Below, in pieces: positions 27,140 to 38,854 of a DNA stretch of 64,000 bases. Origin of the DNA: an uncultured Pseudomonadales bacterium (GTDB lineage Bacteria; Pseudomonadota; Gammaproteobacteria; Pseudomonadales; CANNCY01). The notes beneath the pieces are model-generated. The model saw only the letters and a program-made list of their open reading frames with translations. It searched no databases and was not told where the DNA came from. The stretch's first letter is position 1; each line of letters begins with the position of its first letter. Location: assembly GCA_947503335.1 (NCBI GenBank), contig CANNCY010000006.1, forward strand, positions 1-64,000, written 5' to 3'. The position numbers and the translations under genes were made by a program.

Positions 27140-29827
27140 TTACGCGTTTAACTTGCCGTGACAGGCTTTGTATTTCTTGCCCGAACCACAAGGGCATGGC
27201 TCGTTACGACCTACCTTGGGGCCGGTGCGTGTTGGGCCTGCAGGCGCTTCTTCTTCGCCGTTGGCATCAGCGTGCTGAAACTCCATCGCCGCTTTGGCTT
27301 GGGCTTCTAGACGACGCTGCTGCTCTTCGAGCGCCTTGATCTCTTCTTCTGATCTAATCTGCACACGCATCAAGAAACGTACTGTTTCGTGTTTCATGTT
27401 GTTAAGTAGATCTTGGAACAGCTCGAACGATTCGCGCTTGTACTCTTGCTTAGGATTCTTCTGTGCGTAGCCGCGTAGGCCAACACCCTGACGAAGGGCG
27501 TCCATCTGGGCTAGGTGTTCTTTCCAGAGGTTATCTAGTACCTGCAGCATGATCTGACGTTCAATCATCTGCATCTGCTCGCCCACCGAGGCCGACTTAG
27601 CTTCGTACGCTTCGGTACAGGCATCGGTGATGCGCTGTAGAATCTTTTCTTCGTCTAGGGCTTTGTCTTCGTCCATCCACTGACGAACTGGCACTTCTAC
27701 GCCTAGCTCTGATTGAATGTTTTGCTCTAGGCCTTCGATGTCCCACTGCTCTGGAATACTCATCGGTGGGATATAACCGGCAACCATATCAGCCACAACG
27801 TCTTCGCGAATCGCAGTTACTACGTCTGCGATGTCGTCCATTTCGAGTAGATCGTTGCGCTGTGAGTAAACTACTGTACGCTGATCGTTAGCCACGTCAT
27901 CAAATTCTAGTAGCTGCTTACGAATATCAAAGTTACGACCTTCTACACGGCGCTGTGCTTTTTCGATCGCGTTATTCACCATGCGGTGTTCGATCGCTTC
28001 GCCCTTTTCTAGACCCATGCTCTGCATAAAGGCCTTCATACGATCAGAGGCAAAGATACGCATTAGATCGTCGTCTAACGACAAGAAGAAACGCGAGTAA
28101 CCTGGGTCACCCTGACGACCGGCACGACCACGCAACTGGTTATCGATACGGCGAGATTCATGGCGCTCGGTTGCAATAATGTGTAAGCCGCCTGCTGCCA
28201 TTACCTGGTCGTGGCGCGCTTGCCATGCATCTTTAACTTTTTGCTTTTGCTCTTCGGTTGCGTCTTCGCCAAGCTCTGCCAGTTCAACTTCGAGGTTACC
28301 ACCCAATACAATATCGGTACCACGGCCTGCCATGTTGGTAGCGATGGTTACGTTACTTGGGCGACCTGCTTGGGCAATGATCGATGCTTCTTTTTCGTGG
28401 AACTTAGCATTCAGAACCTGATGCTCGATCTTAGCTTTCTTAAGGGCTTGCGACACGATCTCTGATGATTCAATGGTTGCTGTACCTACTAGCACCGGCG
28501 CGCCTTTTTCTTGACAGGCTTTGATCTCTTCAATGATCGCTTGATACTTTTCTTCTTTGCTTAGATAGATCAAATCGTTTTGATCATCACGGGCGTTTGG
28601 CTTGTTGGTAGGCACTACCAATACGTCTAGCCCGTAGATCTGATGCATTTCAGGGGCTTCGGTATCAGCGGTACCGGTCATGCCTGACAGCTTTTCGTAA
28701 AGTCTGAAGTAGTTCTGGAACGTAGTCGATGCAAGGGTTTGCGATTCGCTCTGAATCTCTACACCCTCTTTGGCTTCGATCGCCTGATGCAGACCTTCGC
28801 TTAAACGACGGCCCGGCATTGTACGACCCGTATTTTCGTCGATCAGTACTACTTCGCCATCTTGTACGATGTATTCCACATTGTTATGAAACAGCACGTG
28901 CGCCTTTAGTGCTACGTGTACATGATGTAGCAGGTTCAGGTTAGTCGCTTGGTACAGCGAGTCAGACTCGCCCAATAAACCCTGCTCGATCAATAGCTGC
29001 TCTACAAATTCGTGACCCGCTTCGGTCAGATCGGCAGTACGCATCTTTTCGTCGATTACGTAATGGCCTTCTTGACCTTCGTTCTGCTCTTGCAGCTTAG
29101 GAATCATCGTGTTGATCGTTTTGTATAGGTGCGAGCTATCGCTAGCGGCACCCGAAATGATCAGCGGTGTACGCGCTTCATCAATAAGAATCGAGTCAAC
29201 CTCATCGACGATAGCAAAGCCTAGGCCACGCTGAAAACGATCTTCTTTGCGCTGCGCCATATTGTCGCGTAGATAATCAAAACCAAATTCGTTGTTGGTA
29301 CCGTAGGTGATATCGGCACGGTATGCGTCGTATTTTTCTTGCGGTGCCTGACCAGGAATCACAAAGCCAACGGTTAAACCCAGCGCTTCGTAAAGCGGGC
29401 GCATCCAGTTAGCATCACGCTTAGCCAGGTATTCGTTTACCGTTACTAGATGAACAGGCTTGCCCGAGATCGCGTTTAGATAGGCAGGCAGTGTTGCTAC
29501 AAGGGTTTTACCCTCACCAGTACGCATCTCTGCGATTTTGCCCTGATGCAGTGCCATACCACCGATCATCTGAACGTCAAAGTGGCGCATGCCCATTACA
29601 CGCTTACCTACTTCGCGGGCTACCGCAAAGGCTTCTGGCAACAGATCGTCAAGGGTTTCGCCCTTTTCAAAGCGCTCTTTAAATTCAGCGGTTTTGCCCG
29701 TTAGCTGTTCGTCTGACAGCTGCTCTAGCTCGGGTTCGTGTGCGTTGATCTGTTCAACTACCTTGCCCATGCGCTTAAGTTCGCGCTCGTTTTTGGTACC
29801 GAAGATCTTGGTTAATAACTTAAACAT
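27140..29827 (-). CDS. secA: Preprotein translocase ATPase SecA
   Basis: An 895-residue motor of the Sec pathway. Visible are the N-terminal [14 protein letters not shown], Walker A MRTGEGKT, the [20 protein letters not shown] box, the PTNKP segment, GRAGRQGD, and the C-terminal zinc and SecB-binding domain [14 protein letters not shown]. Length is normal. It lies between an M23 peptidase gene and argJ, with a 96-base gap upstream and no recognised SecM-type arrest ORF. Confidence 0.98.
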   Translation of the reverse strand: MFKLLTKIFGTKNERELKRMGKVVEQINAHEPELEQLSDEQLTGKTAEFKERFEKGETLDDLLPEAFAVAREVGKRVMGMRHFDVQMIGGMALHQGKIAEMRTGEGKTLVATLPAYLNAISGKPVHLVTVNEYLAKRDANWMRPLYEALGLTVGFVIPGQAPQEKYDAYRADITYGTNNEFGFDYLRDNMAQRKEDRFQRGLGFAIVDEVDSILIDEARTPLIISGAASDSSHLYKTINTMIPKLQEQNEGQEGHYVIDEKMRTADLTEAGHEFVEQLLIEQGLLGESDSLYQATNLNLLHHVHVALKAHVLFHNNVEYIVQDGEVVLIDENTGRTMPGRRLSEGLHQAIEAKEGVEIQSESQTLASTTFQNYFRLYEKLSGMTGTADTEAPEMHQIYGLDVLVVPTNKPNARDDQNDLIYLSKEEKYQAIIEEIKACQEKGAPVLVGTATIESSEIVSQALKKAKIEHQVLNAKFHEKEASIIAQAGRPSNVTIATNMAGRGTDIVLGGNLEVELAELGEDATEEQKQKVKDAWQARHDQVMAAGGLHIIATERHESRRIDNQLRGRAGRQGDPGYSRFFLSLDDDLMRIFASDRMKAFMQSMGLEKGEAIEHRMVNNAIEKAQRRVEGRNFDIRKQLLEFDDVANDQRTVVYSQRNDLLEMDDIADVVTAIREDVVADMVAGYIPPMSIPEQWDIEGLEQNIQSELGVEVPVRQWMDEDKALDEEKILQRITDACTEAYEAKSASVGEQMQMIERQIMLQVLDNLWKEHLAQMDALRQGVGLRGYAQKNPKQEYKRESFELFQDLLNNMKHETVRFLMRVQIRSEEEIKALEEQQRRLEAQAKAAMEFQHADANGEEEAPAGPTRTGPKVGRNEPCPCGSGKKYKACHGKLNA

Positions 29828-29923
29828 AGTGGTGTCTGTACTTAAATATTGTCAATAAATGTAGCAGCACTACTAGCAAGCAGCGCTACAGAATTAGAAA
29901 TTCGTTAAATAAAAGAGGTGTCG

Positions 29924-30874
29924 TTAACGATAGTTACGACGTACGTACGAGGCAGGGTCTACGGCGCGGCCGTTTTTGTATACTTCAAAGTGTACATGGG
30001 GGCCCGTCGAACGACCGGTGCTACCCATTACCGCAACCTGATCGCCCTTAGCGATAAGGTCGCCTACATCTACTAGGTTCGACTTGTTGTGGGCATAACG
30101 GGTTTTATAGCCGTTACCGTGGTCGATCTCGACCATTTTGCCATAACCGTAACGATCGCCAGACCAGGTTACGATACCACCGGCAACTGCTTGAATCGCA
30201 CCGCCTTCGTCGCCCGCAAAATCAATACCATTGTGCCATGCACGCTTGCCATGAAACGGGTCGGTACGATAACCATAGGGTGACGACAGCCAGCCCTTTC
30301 TAATGGGGCGGCCTGATAAAAAGGTATCTTTAGCTTTTGCTTGGGCACCTAACAGGTTAGACAGCGTGTCTAACTGAAGCTCGCGACGATCAATTTGCTC
30401 GTTAAGCGCACGAATCGACTCTAGCAATGATGGCGAGGCCGCGTCGACGGCGATATCAGCGTTGAATTCGCCCTCTTCAGGGCCACCAACGGCCACTGGC
30501 GAGCTAAAATCAAATTCGCTGGCGTCTTTTACGTCGGCTTCTTCAAGAATACGTTGCCCGGCAGCATCTAAGCGCTGAATACGCGCCTCGATCGAGGCCA
30601 TGTGTGTGGTAAGCGAGCGCAGTTCTAGCTCGGCTTCTTTTTGGCTTTTTTCTACGGCAGCTCGCTGCTCTTGCAGTTCGCGCTCCCATTTAGCCAGTGT
30701 TTCTTCAGGAATCGGTGCCAAACCGTCGCGCTGCACGCCCATTTGATAGCCGATCACACCCGCCACACCGGCAGGTACACCTAGCATCAATACAGATACG
30801 AACGCGCGCGTCCAGCCGCCCAGAGTAATCTGGTGACTACGATGTTTTTTGGTATTTACGATTATGAGTTTCAC
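29924..30874 (-). CDS. M23-family (LytM/LasA-like) metallopeptidase, membrane-anchored
   Basis: A 316-residue protein with an N-terminal membrane segment (residues about 26-46), a coiled-coil region (about 60-170) and a C-terminal peptidase M23 domain. Zn and catalytic residues are in WHNGIDFAGDEG, YAHNKS and GPHVHFEVYKNG. Such proteins act on, or regulate hydrolysis of, periplasmic murein. The start is GTG. Its position between lpxC and secA is that of secM in enterobacteria, but there is no similarity to SecM. Active-site histidines are present, so it may be a true endopeptidase. Confidence 0.9.
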   Translation of the reverse strand: MKLIIVNTKKHRSHQITLGGWTRAFVSVLMLGVPAGVAGVIGYQMGVQRDGLAPIPEETLAKWERELQEQRAAVEKSQKEAELELRSLTTHMASIEARIQRLDAAGQRILEEADVKDASEFDFSSPVAVGGPEEGEFNADIAVDAASPSLLESIRALNEQIDRRELQLDTLSNLLGAQAKAKDTFLSGRPIRKGWLSSPYGYRTDPFHGKRAWHNGIDFAGDEGGAIQAVAGGIVTWSGDRYGYGKMVEIDHGNGYKTRYAHNKSNLVDVGDLIAKGDQVAVMGSTGRSTGPHVHFEVYKNGRAVDPASYVRRNYR

Positions 30875-30958
30875 TAAGCCAACAAGCGCAACTCGCCCCC
30901 AAGAATAATTATGCGCCCATTACACTCTGTACGGGGCGCAAAGTCAATTGTGCGAGTA

Positions 30959-31870
30959 TTAACCAGCGGCCGCAACAGGCTGCACGTAAGAGATAGGTGC
31001 GGTTGATTCTTCGTAAGTTACAACCTCCCAAGCATCAGGAGTGTCGATAAGTGTACGAAGCGCCTGGTTGTTTAGACCATGGCCTGATTTGAACGCTTTG
31101 AACTCGCCAATTAGGCTGTTACCAAGTAGGTATAGATCGCCGATGGCGTCTAGTACCTTGTGCTTAACAAATTCGTCGTCATAACGAAGGCCGTCTTCGT
31201 TAAGAATGCGGTATTCGTCTACTACGATGGCGTTGTCTACAGTACCGCCCTGCGCTAGGCCCTTAGAGCGAAGGTATTCGATCTCGTGCATAAAGCCAAA
31301 GGTACGCGCACGGCTAATTTCGCGAACAAATGAGGTTGTCGAGAAATCGATTGATGAGGTATTTGACGATGCGCTGATCACTGGGTGATCGAAGTCGATC
31401 GTAAAGGTCACTTTAAAGCCGTCAAAGGGTACAAACTGAGCCACTTTGTCACCGTCTTTTACTTCGACAGGCTTTTTAATGCGGATAAACTTTTTAGGTG
31501 CGTTCTGCTCTTCGATACCAGCAGACTGCAGCAAGAATACGAATGGGCCGGCAGAGCCGTCCATAATTGGTACTTCTTCGGCGCTTACTTCGACCATGGC
31601 ATTATCGATACCAAGGCCCGCCATTGCTGATAGTAGATGTTCTACGGTAGATACCGATACGCCGTCTTTTACTAGCGAGGTCGACAAGGTGGTGTCGCCC
31701 ACGTTTTTGGCTTCGGCTTTGATTTCTACAACGGGGTCTAGGTCAACGCGACGAAATACGATACCGCTATCAACCGCAGCTGGGCGCAAGGTTAGGTAAA
31801 CCTTTTTGCCGGTGTGCAGGCCTACGCCAGTAGCGCGAATTACATTCTTTAATGTGCGTTGTTTAATCAT
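30959..31870 (-). CDS. lpxC: UDP-3-O-acyl-N-acetylglucosamine deacetylase LpxC
   Basis: A 303-residue zinc deacetylase catalysing the committed step of lipid A synthesis. Zn ligands are in [12 protein letters not shown] and in [15 protein letters not shown], and the catalytic His is in FKSGHGLNN. The C-terminus ends in Ala/Gly, as in the E. coli protein, whose tail is the FtsH degradation signal. It follows ftsZ after a 282-base gap containing a strong hairpin, so it probably also has its own promoter. Confidence 0.97.
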   Translation of the reverse strand: MIKQRTLKNVIRATGVGLHTGKKVYLTLRPAAVDSGIVFRRVDLDPVVEIKAEAKNVGDTTLSTSLVKDGVSVSTVEHLLSAMAGLGIDNAMVEVSAEEVPIMDGSAGPFVFLLQSAGIEEQNAPKKFIRIKKPVEVKDGDKVAQFVPFDGFKVTFTIDFDHPVISASSNTSSIDFSTTSFVREISRARTFGFMHEIEYLRSKGLAQGGTVDNAIVVDEYRILNEDGLRYDDEFVKHKVLDAIGDLYLLGNSLIGEFKAFKSGHGLNNQALRTLIDTPDAWEVVTYEESTAPISYVQPVAAAG

Positions 31871-32090
31871 CTAGTCGGTCCCGAATGGCCTTGTTGGCTC
31901 TCTGAATCTTTTCGCTGCTGTTAAAAGTTAAAGCAGCACTTTTTATACTAGTGTACTTTCAATCGATATTACCAAAGGGTAAGCAACGTAAAAAGTTGAT
32001 ATGACCACCCTTGGTCGCGACTTGTGCACACTTTTTGATACAACGGTCTAGATAATTAGAACTAAAACGACTTATTAAGTTCTAGTAAAT

Positions 32091-32127
32091 AATACCAGCG
32101 CAGCGGGAGAGGTGCTGCGCTGGTATT
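32091..32127 (-). terminator. 14-bp perfect hairpin downstream of ftsZ
   Basis: AATACCAGCGCAGC (32091-32104) and its exact complement (32114-32127) flank a 9-base loop, 26 bases after the ftsZ stop. On the ftsZ strand it is followed by an AU-rich but not uniform U-run (ATTTACTAG). It may terminate the division-cluster transcript or protect its 3' end before lpxC. Confidence 0.7.
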
Positions 32128-32152
32128 AGTCTTACTGCAATCAGGGCAGAGG

Positions 32153-33382
32153 TTAGTCTGCCTGACGGCGCAAGAAGGCTGGAATATCAAGATATTCCAT
32201 TGATTCGTCTTGAGTGGTTGCTACCGGCTCGGCAACAGTGGTTTGCACTGCTTCTGGCTGTGCTGCTGTAGCAGTAGCCGCTGCAGCGCCCGCTGAATTA
32301 CGCAAAACTGTTGGGCGATCATAGCTTTGGTAGTCGCCACCACGATTAGCACCGCCCTGAGGCGCTACTGGCTGACGGCGAGTATTGTCTACAACGGTCT
32401 TTGGCGGCGTCATAACACGCTCGTCTGCTAGACCCGTTGCTACCACGGTTACGCGAATTTCGTCGGTCATTTCTGGGTCGATTACAGTACCCACCACCAC
32501 GGTTGCTTCTTCAGAGGCAAACTCGTTAACTACCTCGCCCACATGGTCAAACTCGCCCATGGTTAGGTCTAGGCCGGCAGTGATGTTAACCAACACACCA
32601 CGGGCGCCACTTAGGTTTACGTTGTCTAGTAGCGGGCTGCGAATCGCTTCTTCTGCTGCACGGCGAGCACGATCGTCGCCAGTAGCATTACCTGTACCCA
32701 TCATCGCTTTACCCATCTCAGACATCACGGTGCGAACGTCTGCAAAGTCAACGTTGATCAGACCTGGGCGAATAATTAGATCAGCAATACCCTGTACCGC
32801 ACCTAGCAATACATCGTTCGCGGCTTTAAAGGCGTCGAGCAAGCTAGCTGATGCGCCCATAACCGCAGACAAACGCTCGTTAGGAATAGTAATTAACGAA
32901 TCTACGTGCTCGGTTAATGCTTTGATACCTGCTTCGGCAACCGCCATACGACGCTTACCTTCGAATGGGAATGGCTTGGTCACAACCGCTACCGTTAAGA
33001 TACCCATTTCGCGAGCGATCTCGGCAACCACTGGTGCTGCACCAGTACCGGTACCGCCACCCATACCTGCGGTGATGAAAACCATGTCAGCGCCGTTTAA
33101 CACTTCGTGAATACGGTCGCGATCTTCTATAGCGGCTTGACGACCTACCTCTGGGTTAGCGCCAGCGCCAAGACCCTTGGTTACGTCACCACCAATTTGA
33201 AGCGCGGTGCTATCAATATTTGAAAGTGCCTGTGCATCGGTGTTAGCACACACAAACTCTACGCCTTCTACGCTGTTTGCGATCATGTGCTTCACGGCGT
33301 TACCACCACCGCCACCAACACCAACTACTTTGATTACTGCATTGTTAGGCTCATTGTCGATAAACTCGAAAAAGTCTGCCAT
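32153..33382 (-). CDS. ftsZ: Cell division GTPase FtsZ
   Basis: A 409-residue tubulin homologue that forms the Z-ring. It has the GTP-binding [12 protein letters not shown] signature near residue 105, the T7-loop segment FADVRTVM, a Gln/Ala/Thr-rich linker (about 320-390) and the C-terminal FtsA/ZipA-binding peptide [12 protein letters not shown]. It follows ftsA by 55 bases. Confidence 0.98.
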   Translation of the reverse strand: MADFFEFIDNEPNNAVIKVVGVGGGGGNAVKHMIANSVEGVEFVCANTDAQALSNIDSTALQIGGDVTKGLGAGANPEVGRQAAIEDRDRIHEVLNGADMVFITAGMGGGTGTGAAPVVAEIAREMGILTVAVVTKPFPFEGKRRMAVAEAGIKALTEHVDSLITIPNERLSAVMGASASLLDAFKAANDVLLGAVQGIADLIIRPGLINVDFADVRTVMSEMGKAMMGTGNATGDDRARRAAEEAIRSPLLDNVNLSGARGVLVNITAGLDLTMGEFDHVGEVVNEFASEEATVVVGTVIDPEMTDEIRVTVVATGLADERVMTPPKTVVDNTRRQPVAPQGGANRGGDYQSYDRPTVLRNSAGAAAATATAAQPEAVQTTVAEPVATTQDESMEYLDIPAFLRRQAD

Positions 33383-33437
33383 GGTTCTCTCTCCCTTTTA
33401 TTATTTGGACTATCCAAAAGTCTAAAAACTAAAAAAA

Positions 33438-34670
33438 TTAAAAATTCTCAGCTACAAATTCTTTCATTCGCTTAAACAGATTGCGGCCGCTCTTTGGCTG
33501 CGGGCGCTGCTCGTCTGCTTCAAGCTGACGCTCTGCTGCGTACTGCAATAGGCCAACACCTGTTGCATAAATTGGGTTGTTCACGATATCGCCCAAACCC
33601 TTAACCTGCGTTGGGCTACCTAGACGAACCGGTGCATGAAAAATAGATTCGGCTAGTTCAATCACGCCTTCCATCTTTGATGTACCGCCCGTTAACACGA
33701 TGCCTGCAGCGATCAAATCTTCGTAACCACTGCGGCGCAGCTCGGCCTGTACCAACGTGAATAGCTCGTCATAGCGAGGCTCTACTACCTCGGCCAATGT
33801 TTGGCGAGACAGATCACGGGGTTCGCGATCACCAACGCTAGGTACCTTAATGGTTTCGTCAGCATGGGCGAGTTCGGTTAGTGCGCAAGCGTATTTAATT
33901 TTGATGTCGTCTGCGTGAGGCGTTGGCGTACGCAATGCCATCGCAATATCGTTGGTTACCTGGTCACCAGCAATTGGGATCACGCCGGTATGACGAATAG
34001 CGCCTTCGGTGAACACAGCGATATCAGTAGTACCACCGCCGATGTCTACTAAACAAACGCCTAGCTCTTTTTCGTCTTCGGTTAATACCGAATAACTAGA
34101 GGCAAGCTGCTCTAGTACGATGTTGTCTACTTCTAGACCACAGCGCTGAATACACTTTTCAATATTCTGTGCGGCGTTTACTGCGCAGGTTACAAGGTGA
34201 ACCTTGGCTTCTAGACGCACACCTGACATACCTAGAGGCTCTTTAACGCCTTCTTGATCGTCAACTAAGTATTCTTGGGGCAAGCAGTGCAGAATTTTTT
34301 GGTCTGACGGAATCGCTACCGCTTGGGCTGCGTCCATCACACTGTGAATATCAGTTTTTAATACTTCGCGCTCGCGAATCGGCACAATACCGTGCGAGTT
34401 AAGGCTGCGAATATGACTACCGGCAATGCCAGCAGTTACTGAGTGGATTTCGACACCGGCCATTAGCTCGGCTTCTTCAACAGCACGCTGAATCGACTGT
34501 ACTGTCGAATCAATATTGACGACGACGCCTTTTTTAAGACCAGTAGAACGGTGCGAACCAACGCCCACAATTTCTAGATGACCTTCGTCGTTTAATTCGC
34601 CAACGATCGCGACTACCTTAGAGGTGCCGATGTCTAAACCTACGACCATTTGACTAGTTTGTTGTGCCAC
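33438..34670 (-). CDS. ftsA: Cell division protein FtsA
   Basis: An actin-like ATPase tethering FtsZ to the membrane. I take the GTG at 34670 as start (about 410 residues). AGGGGGAGAG lies eight bases upstream, and the protein then begins just before MVVGLDIGTSKV, as in other FtsA. The frame is open 13 codons further, to an ATG at 34709 that would overlap ftsQ. Actin-fold phosphate motifs (GLDIGTSKV, LVDIGGGTTDIAVF) and the C-terminal amphipathic membrane helix (NLFKRMKEFVAENF) are present. Confidence 0.95.
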   Translation of the reverse strand: MAQQTSQMVVGLDIGTSKVVAIVGELNDEGHLEIVGVGSHRSTGLKKGVVVNIDSTVQSIQRAVEEAELMAGVEIHSVTAGIAGSHIRSLNSHGIVPIREREVLKTDIHSVMDAAQAVAIPSDQKILHCLPQEYLVDDQEGVKEPLGMSGVRLEAKVHLVTCAVNAAQNIEKCIQRCGLEVDNIVLEQLASSYSVLTEDEKELGVCLVDIGGGTTDIAVFTEGAIRHTGVIPIAGDQVTNDIAMALRTPTPHADDIKIKYACALTELAHADETIKVPSVGDREPRDLSRQTLAEVVEPRYDELFTLVQAELRRSGYEDLIAAGIVLTGGTSKMEGVIELAESIFHAPVRLGSPTQVKGLGDIVNNPIYATGVGLLQYAAERQLEADEQRPQPKSGRNLFKRMKEFVAENF

Positions 34671-34695
34671 TTTTTTCACTCTCCCCCTGATTACA

Positions 34696-35484
34696 TCAAC
34701 TTGACGCAATCGAACGTTCTAATTGTACTTTCCATTGCACCGCAACACTATCTTTATGACGCAAATCTATGCGATTTATTTGCGAAATTTGGTGTTCTAA
34801 GCCGGTATCTAGTACTCGTTCTAAATTTTTTACGCGATTTACGATATCGGTGTGCCCAATCATCAATAAAACATCGTCATTTATCATCGCCGACCAAGTG
34901 CCAGCGTCACTTAATTTTAATGAGTTCACTTCGATTTCTCGTCGAGAAAGTTGCGAACTTAGTAAGCGATATTGTCGCAATACTTCGCCTGCTTTTTCTT
35001 CACTGGCACTTAGCTGAGTTAGCTTGGCGCCATCATAAAAACCCTGGTGCGCAAATAGCTGGCCCTGCGCATTAATCAATTGGTATTCGCCCCACATAGC
35101 TACCGGCGTTTGCTCGGTTACCGTTACGATCAACTGATAGGGCCAACGCCGTGTTACCTGCGCGCTCTTAATCCATGGCTGATCTAGCAAGGCGTTGCGA
35201 ATAGCCTCAAGATCTAGCGCATAAAACGAACTGTTTAGTTTGCGCGATAAAATCTGCTCTATCTGCGCTTTAGGCAAATAGGTTAACTCGCCCGTTATCA
35301 CTACTTTTTTTGTGGCCTGTGTTTTTTCGTTCGTAAAAAAGTTAAGCGAACCAACAATCGCTAATAGCACTAGCAAACACACCCCGATCACCCCTGACGA
35401 TTTCGCCAGCAGTGCACCAGCACCCTGCCAATTTTTATTGGCCGGTTGCGTAGAGGATTGCAGTTTACGAGCGCCTTTAGCCAT
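34696..35484 (-). CDS. ftsQ: Cell division protein FtsQ
   Basis: About 262 residues: a short cytoplasmic tail, one membrane segment (SGVIGVCLLVLLAIVGSL), a POTRA domain (VVITGELTYLPKAQIEQIL) and a periplasmic beta domain with TEQTPVAMWGEY and LINAQGQLF. FtsQ links early and late divisome proteins through FtsB and FtsL. ATG 35484 is chosen because AGGA is eight bases upstream and it overlaps the ddl stop. Confidence 0.94.
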   Translation of the reverse strand: MAKGARKLQSSTQPANKNWQGAGALLAKSSGVIGVCLLVLLAIVGSLNFFTNEKTQATKKVVITGELTYLPKAQIEQILSRKLNSSFYALDLEAIRNALLDQPWIKSAQVTRRWPYQLIVTVTEQTPVAMWGEYQLINAQGQLFAHQGFYDGAKLTQLSASEEKAGEVLRQYRLLSSQLSRREIEVNSLKLSDAGTWSAMINDDVLLMIGHTDIVNRVKNLERVLDTGLEHQISQINRIDLRHKDSVAVQWKVQLERSIASS

Positions 35485-36391
35485 GCATTGCGTCCTGTAC
35501 AATTTGATCAACTAACTGCGAAAAATTAATTCCCACCGCATTTGCCGCCATCGGCACCAAACTGTGATCGGTCATGCCGGGTACAGTGTTTACCTCGAGC
35601 ACAAAGAACTCGCCACGGCTGTTAGTCATAATGTCGACCCGCGCCCATGTTTTGATGCCTGTAGATTGGCAACTTTGCAACGCCATTGCCTGAATCTTTT
35701 CGATATCTGCATCTGACAAACCACAGGGAATCAAGTACTCGGTGTCATCACTTAGATACTTAGCTTCGTAATCGTAAAACTCGCCTGCTGCGGTCATTTT
35801 AATCGGTGGCAATGCCTGCCCCTTTAATACCGCTACGGTGTATTCAGCACCGTCTAATAACTGCTCGGCAATCACCGCTGATCTATATTGCGCTGCGTTC
35901 ACATAGGCCTCGCGCAATGCCTTGCCATCGTATGCTGAGCCAAGACCAATACTTGAACCTTCTTCGGCAGGCTTAACAAACAGCGGGCCCATCGCGTTGC
36001 TGATAGCGTCAAAATCTGAATCGGCGGTAAGCACACAGAATTCGGCAGTGCTGATACCGTCGGCTCTTAGAATTTTTTTAGTACGTACTTTGTCCATACA
36101 CAACGACGATGCCATTACGCCACTGCCTGTATAGGGCTTGCCTAGTGTTTCGAGTACGCCCTGAATAACACCGTCTTCGCCACCACGACCATGCAGAGCA
36201 ATAAATGCGATATCGTATTCAAGGGTTTGCAGCGGTGTGATGTCGCCAATGTAATCTAATAATTGAACGGGATAACCCGCTTGTTCTAAGCCCTTAGCAA
36301 CAGCAGCGCCGCTATTCAGTGACACCTCGCGCTCGGCCGACAGGCCGCCGTATAAAACAAGCACGCTTGGCTTCATATCTGCTGTGCTCAT
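35477..36391 (-). CDS. ddl: D-alanine-D-alanine ligase
   Basis: A 304-residue ATP-grasp ligase making D-Ala-D-Ala for the murein stem peptide (E. coli DdlB 306). Motifs: [25 protein letters not shown], the ATP-loop EEGSSIGL and [17 protein letters not shown] 36391 overlaps the murC stop (ATGA) and has GAGGG six bases upstream. murB, often found between murC and ddl, is absent here. Confidence 0.96.
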   Translation of the reverse strand: MSTADMKPSVLVLYGGLSAEREVSLNSGAAVAKGLEQAGYPVQLLDYIGDITPLQTLEYDIAFIALHGRGGEDGVIQGVLETLGKPYTGSGVMASSLCMDKVRTKKILRADGISTAEFCVLTADSDFDAISNAMGPLFVKPAEEGSSIGLGSAYDGKALREAYVNAAQYRSAVIAEQLLDGAEYTVAVLKGQALPPIKMTAAGEFYDYEAKYLSDDTEYLIPCGLSDADIEKIQAMALQSCQSTGIKTWARVDIMTNSRGEFFVLEVNTVPGMTDHSLVPMAANAVGINFSQLVDQIVQDAMHG

Positions 36392-37815
36392 GCTGCGCCC
36401 TCTTGCTTTAACCGCTGAGTAAGCATGGTGCATAGCTTGGTTACACTTCCGGCACCCTGGGTTATAACTATGTCGCCCGATTCAACGATGCGTTCTAATG
36501 TATCAACCGCATGCTCCATCGATTTCGCATAAACAGGGTCAACTCCACGGCGCTGTCTAATCGAGTGGGCGAGTGATCGTGAATCAGCTGCCGAGATTGG
36601 GTCTTCACCCGCGGCGTAAACATCTAGCAGCACTAGCGCGTCTACCTCGCTCAATACATCTACAAAGTCATCGTACAGATCACGGGTTCGCGAGTAACGG
36701 TGTGGCTGATAAGCCATTACCAAGCGGCGCTCGGGCCACCCGGCGCGCACTGCGTCAACCACTGCTTTCACTTCGGTGGGGTGATGACCGTAGTCATCAA
36801 CCAACATTAAATCATTAGCTCCGTTGCTAGAGGTGAACATACCTTTCTGTTCAAAACGTCGGCCTACACCGCCAAAGTTTTCTAAGCCTTCAACAATCGC
36901 TGCGTCATCAACACCTTCATCGGTGGCTACAGCGATTACCGCAGTGGCGTTTAACACGTTGTGCTTACCTGCAAGATTTAGATTAACGGTTAGCGGTGAA
37001 TGACCCGATGGGCGCTGAACCGTAAACTGGCTATGCCCACCCTTTTGCTCAACACTTAAAATTCGATAATCGGCATCTTCGCTAAAACCGTAAGTAAGCA
37101 TCTGGCGCGACACTCGACTAGTTAGTTCACGCGTTACCGGGCAATCTACACACATAACCGCTAAACCATAAAACGGCAGGTTATGAATAAAGTCGATGAA
37201 CGTTTGCTCTAGTTTTGCAAAGTCGCCGTCGTAGGTGTCCATGTGGTCAGCTTCGATATTGGTAACCACCGCGACCATGGGCTGAAGGTGCAAAAACGAC
37301 GCATCGCTTTCGTCAGCTTCGGCAATCAGATAACGGCTTTGACCCAATGCTGCGTTAGACGCCGCACTGTTTAGTAGGCCACCAATCACAAAGGTCGGGT
37401 CTAATTTACCGGCGGCAAACACTGACGCCATCAAGCTAGTCGTCGTTGTTTTGCCGTGGGTACCAGCAACTGCAATACCATGGCGGTAACGCATTAGCTC
37501 TGCGAGCATTTCGGCGCGACGCACAATCGGCAATCTAAAGGCGCGGGCCGCAACGATTTCGGGGTTAGCCTCGTTAATGGCGGTCGACACCACGATCACA
37601 TCAGCACCTTCGATGTTAGAGGCCTGATGACCAATAAATACGGTAATACCTAGACTTTCTAATCGGGCAGTCGTGTTTGAGGCCGACATATCAGAGCCGG
37701 TTACTTGGTAGCCCTGGTTATGAAGTACTTCGGCAATACCGCACATACCCGTGCCGCCAATGCCAATAAAATGGATCTGTTTAATTCGGCGCATTTCGGG
37801 GATCATCTTATCCAT
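36388..37815 (-). CDS. murC: UDP-N-acetylmuramate-L-alanine ligase
   Basis: A Mur ligase (about 475 residues) adding the first amino acid, L-Ala, to UDP-MurNAc. It begins with the Rossmann segment [18 protein letters not shown]. The ATP loop is GTHGKTTTT, and [10 protein letters not shown] and the C-terminal [12 protein letters not shown] segment are intact. ATG 37815 overlaps the murG stop and has GAGG six bases before it. Confidence 0.97.
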   Translation of the reverse strand: MDKMIPEMRRIKQIHFIGIGGTGMCGIAEVLHNQGYQVTGSDMSASNTTARLESLGITVFIGHQASNIEGADVIVVSTAINEANPEIVAARAFRLPIVRRAEMLAELMRYRHGIAVAGTHGKTTTTSLMASVFAAGKLDPTFVIGGLLNSAASNAALGQSRYLIAEADESDASFLHLQPMVAVVTNIEADHMDTYDGDFAKLEQTFIDFIHNLPFYGLAVMCVDCPVTRELTSRVSRQMLTYGFSEDADYRILSVEQKGGHSQFTVQRPSGHSPLTVNLNLAGKHNVLNATAVIAVATDEGVDDAAIVEGLENFGGVGRRFEQKGMFTSSNGANDLMLVDDYGHHPTEVKAVVDAVRAGWPERRLVMAYQPHRYSRTRDLYDDFVDVLSEVDALVLLDVYAAGEDPISAADSRSLAHSIRQRRGVDPVYAKSMEHAVDTLERIVESGDIVITQGAGSVTKLCTMLTQRLKQEGAA

Positions 37816-38854
37816 GAGCCACCTCGCCATTACAGATTGCTACGATATCGTTTACGGCATTAGGTTTTGCTAACTGTTGTAACTGCTGATACATCTTTTG
37901 TCTTACTGCTACTGGCTTAAGGCTTTCGATCGCCTTAACCAAGGTTAATTCGGTTATCTCTTTTTGTGGCAACAATACGGCTGCATCACGATCTGATAGC
38001 CAACGGGCGTTAGCCGTTTGATGGTCATCAATCGCATGGGGTAGCGGTACAAAGATTGCTGGCAACCCAGCAATCGCTACTTCGCTTACCGTTAACGCGC
38101 CTGCTCGGCACAATACGATATCAGCCCACTCATAGGCTTGATCGATATCTTCGATAAACGCGGTGACCTTAGTGTTATCATCACCTGCGTCTTGATAGGC
38201 CTGTACCGTTTTAGCGTGTTGCAACTCGCCCGTTTGATGCCAAACATTACAACCCAGTTGGCTCGCAATCTTTGGCATTTGCTGATTAAAAATCTGTGCA
38301 CCTAAACTGCCGCCTACCACCAATACATTAAGCTGCTCGCTGTCGCGGGGTTCGTGCGCTAGTGCAGCGATCTCTTGACGCACCGGGTTGCCAGTATGCT
38401 GCGCATCAGGCAATACGTTGCTAAACCCTGTCGCCACTTTACTGGCGAGCTTCGACAGCATCTTGTTAGCGCTGCCTGCAACGGCGTTTTGTTCTTGAAT
38501 CACCAAGGGGATGCCTGCCACCTTTGCGGCCACACCACCTGGCGCTGATACAAAGCCACCAAAACCAACGACAAGATCAGGCTTACGACTGTTTACCACC
38601 TGCTTAGCCTGCCATAGAGCTTTGGCCATTTTAAAGGGAGCCGTCAACAATCCTTTCGCACCCTTACCACGCACGCCAGACACATCGATAAAGTCGATGT
38701 CGATATCGTTTGCCGGCACTACCCGCGCTTCGATTTTGTCGCGGGTACCAACCCAGCTAACGCCCCACCCCTGTTCGCGCAGTGCGTTAGCAATTGCGAG
38801 TGCTGGGTATACGTGCCCGCCGGTACCGCCGGCCATGATCAGTGCGTTAGGCAT
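37808..38854 (-). CDS. murG: UDP-GlcNAc:lipid I N-acetylglucosamine transferase MurG
   Basis: A 348-residue peripheral membrane GT28 glycosyltransferase making lipid II. It has the N-terminal G-loop [24 protein letters not shown] and the second G-loop [12 protein letters not shown]. The UDP-GlcNAc-binding part includes [20 protein letters not shown]. It overlaps ftsW by 8 bases; GGAGGG precedes its ATG. Confidence 0.97.
   Translation of the reverse strand: MPNALIMAGGTGGHVYPALAIANALREQGWGVSWVGTRDKIEARVVPANDIDIDFIDVSGVRGKGAKGLLTAPFKMAKALWQAKQVVNSRKPDLVVGFGGFVSAPGGVAAKVAGIPLVIQEQNAVAGSANKMLSKLASKVATGFSNVLPDAQHTGNPVRQEIAALAHEPRDSEQLNVLVVGGSLGAQIFNQQMPKIASQLGCNVWHQTGELQHAKTVQAYQDAGDDNTKVTAFIEDIDQAYEWADIVLCRAGALTVSEVAIAGLPAIFVPLPHAIDDHQTANARWLSDRDAAVLLPQKEITELTLVKAIESLKPVAVRQKMYQQLQQLAKPNAVNDIVAICNGEVAHG

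Noticed and set aside
29828-29923. SecM-like arrest peptide upstream of secA
   Set aside because: The gap is too short and holds no frame with a recognisable arrest motif; the upstream gene is an M23 peptidase.
32385-33110. 241-codon frame antisense to ftsZ
   Set aside because: Shadow of a strongly biased gene; Ser/Thr/Ala-rich with no domain, fully inside ftsZ.
36388-36391. Loss of murB between murC and ddl as a deletion
   Set aside because: murB is outside the cluster in many gammaproteobacteria (including E. coli), so absence here is not evidence of loss.
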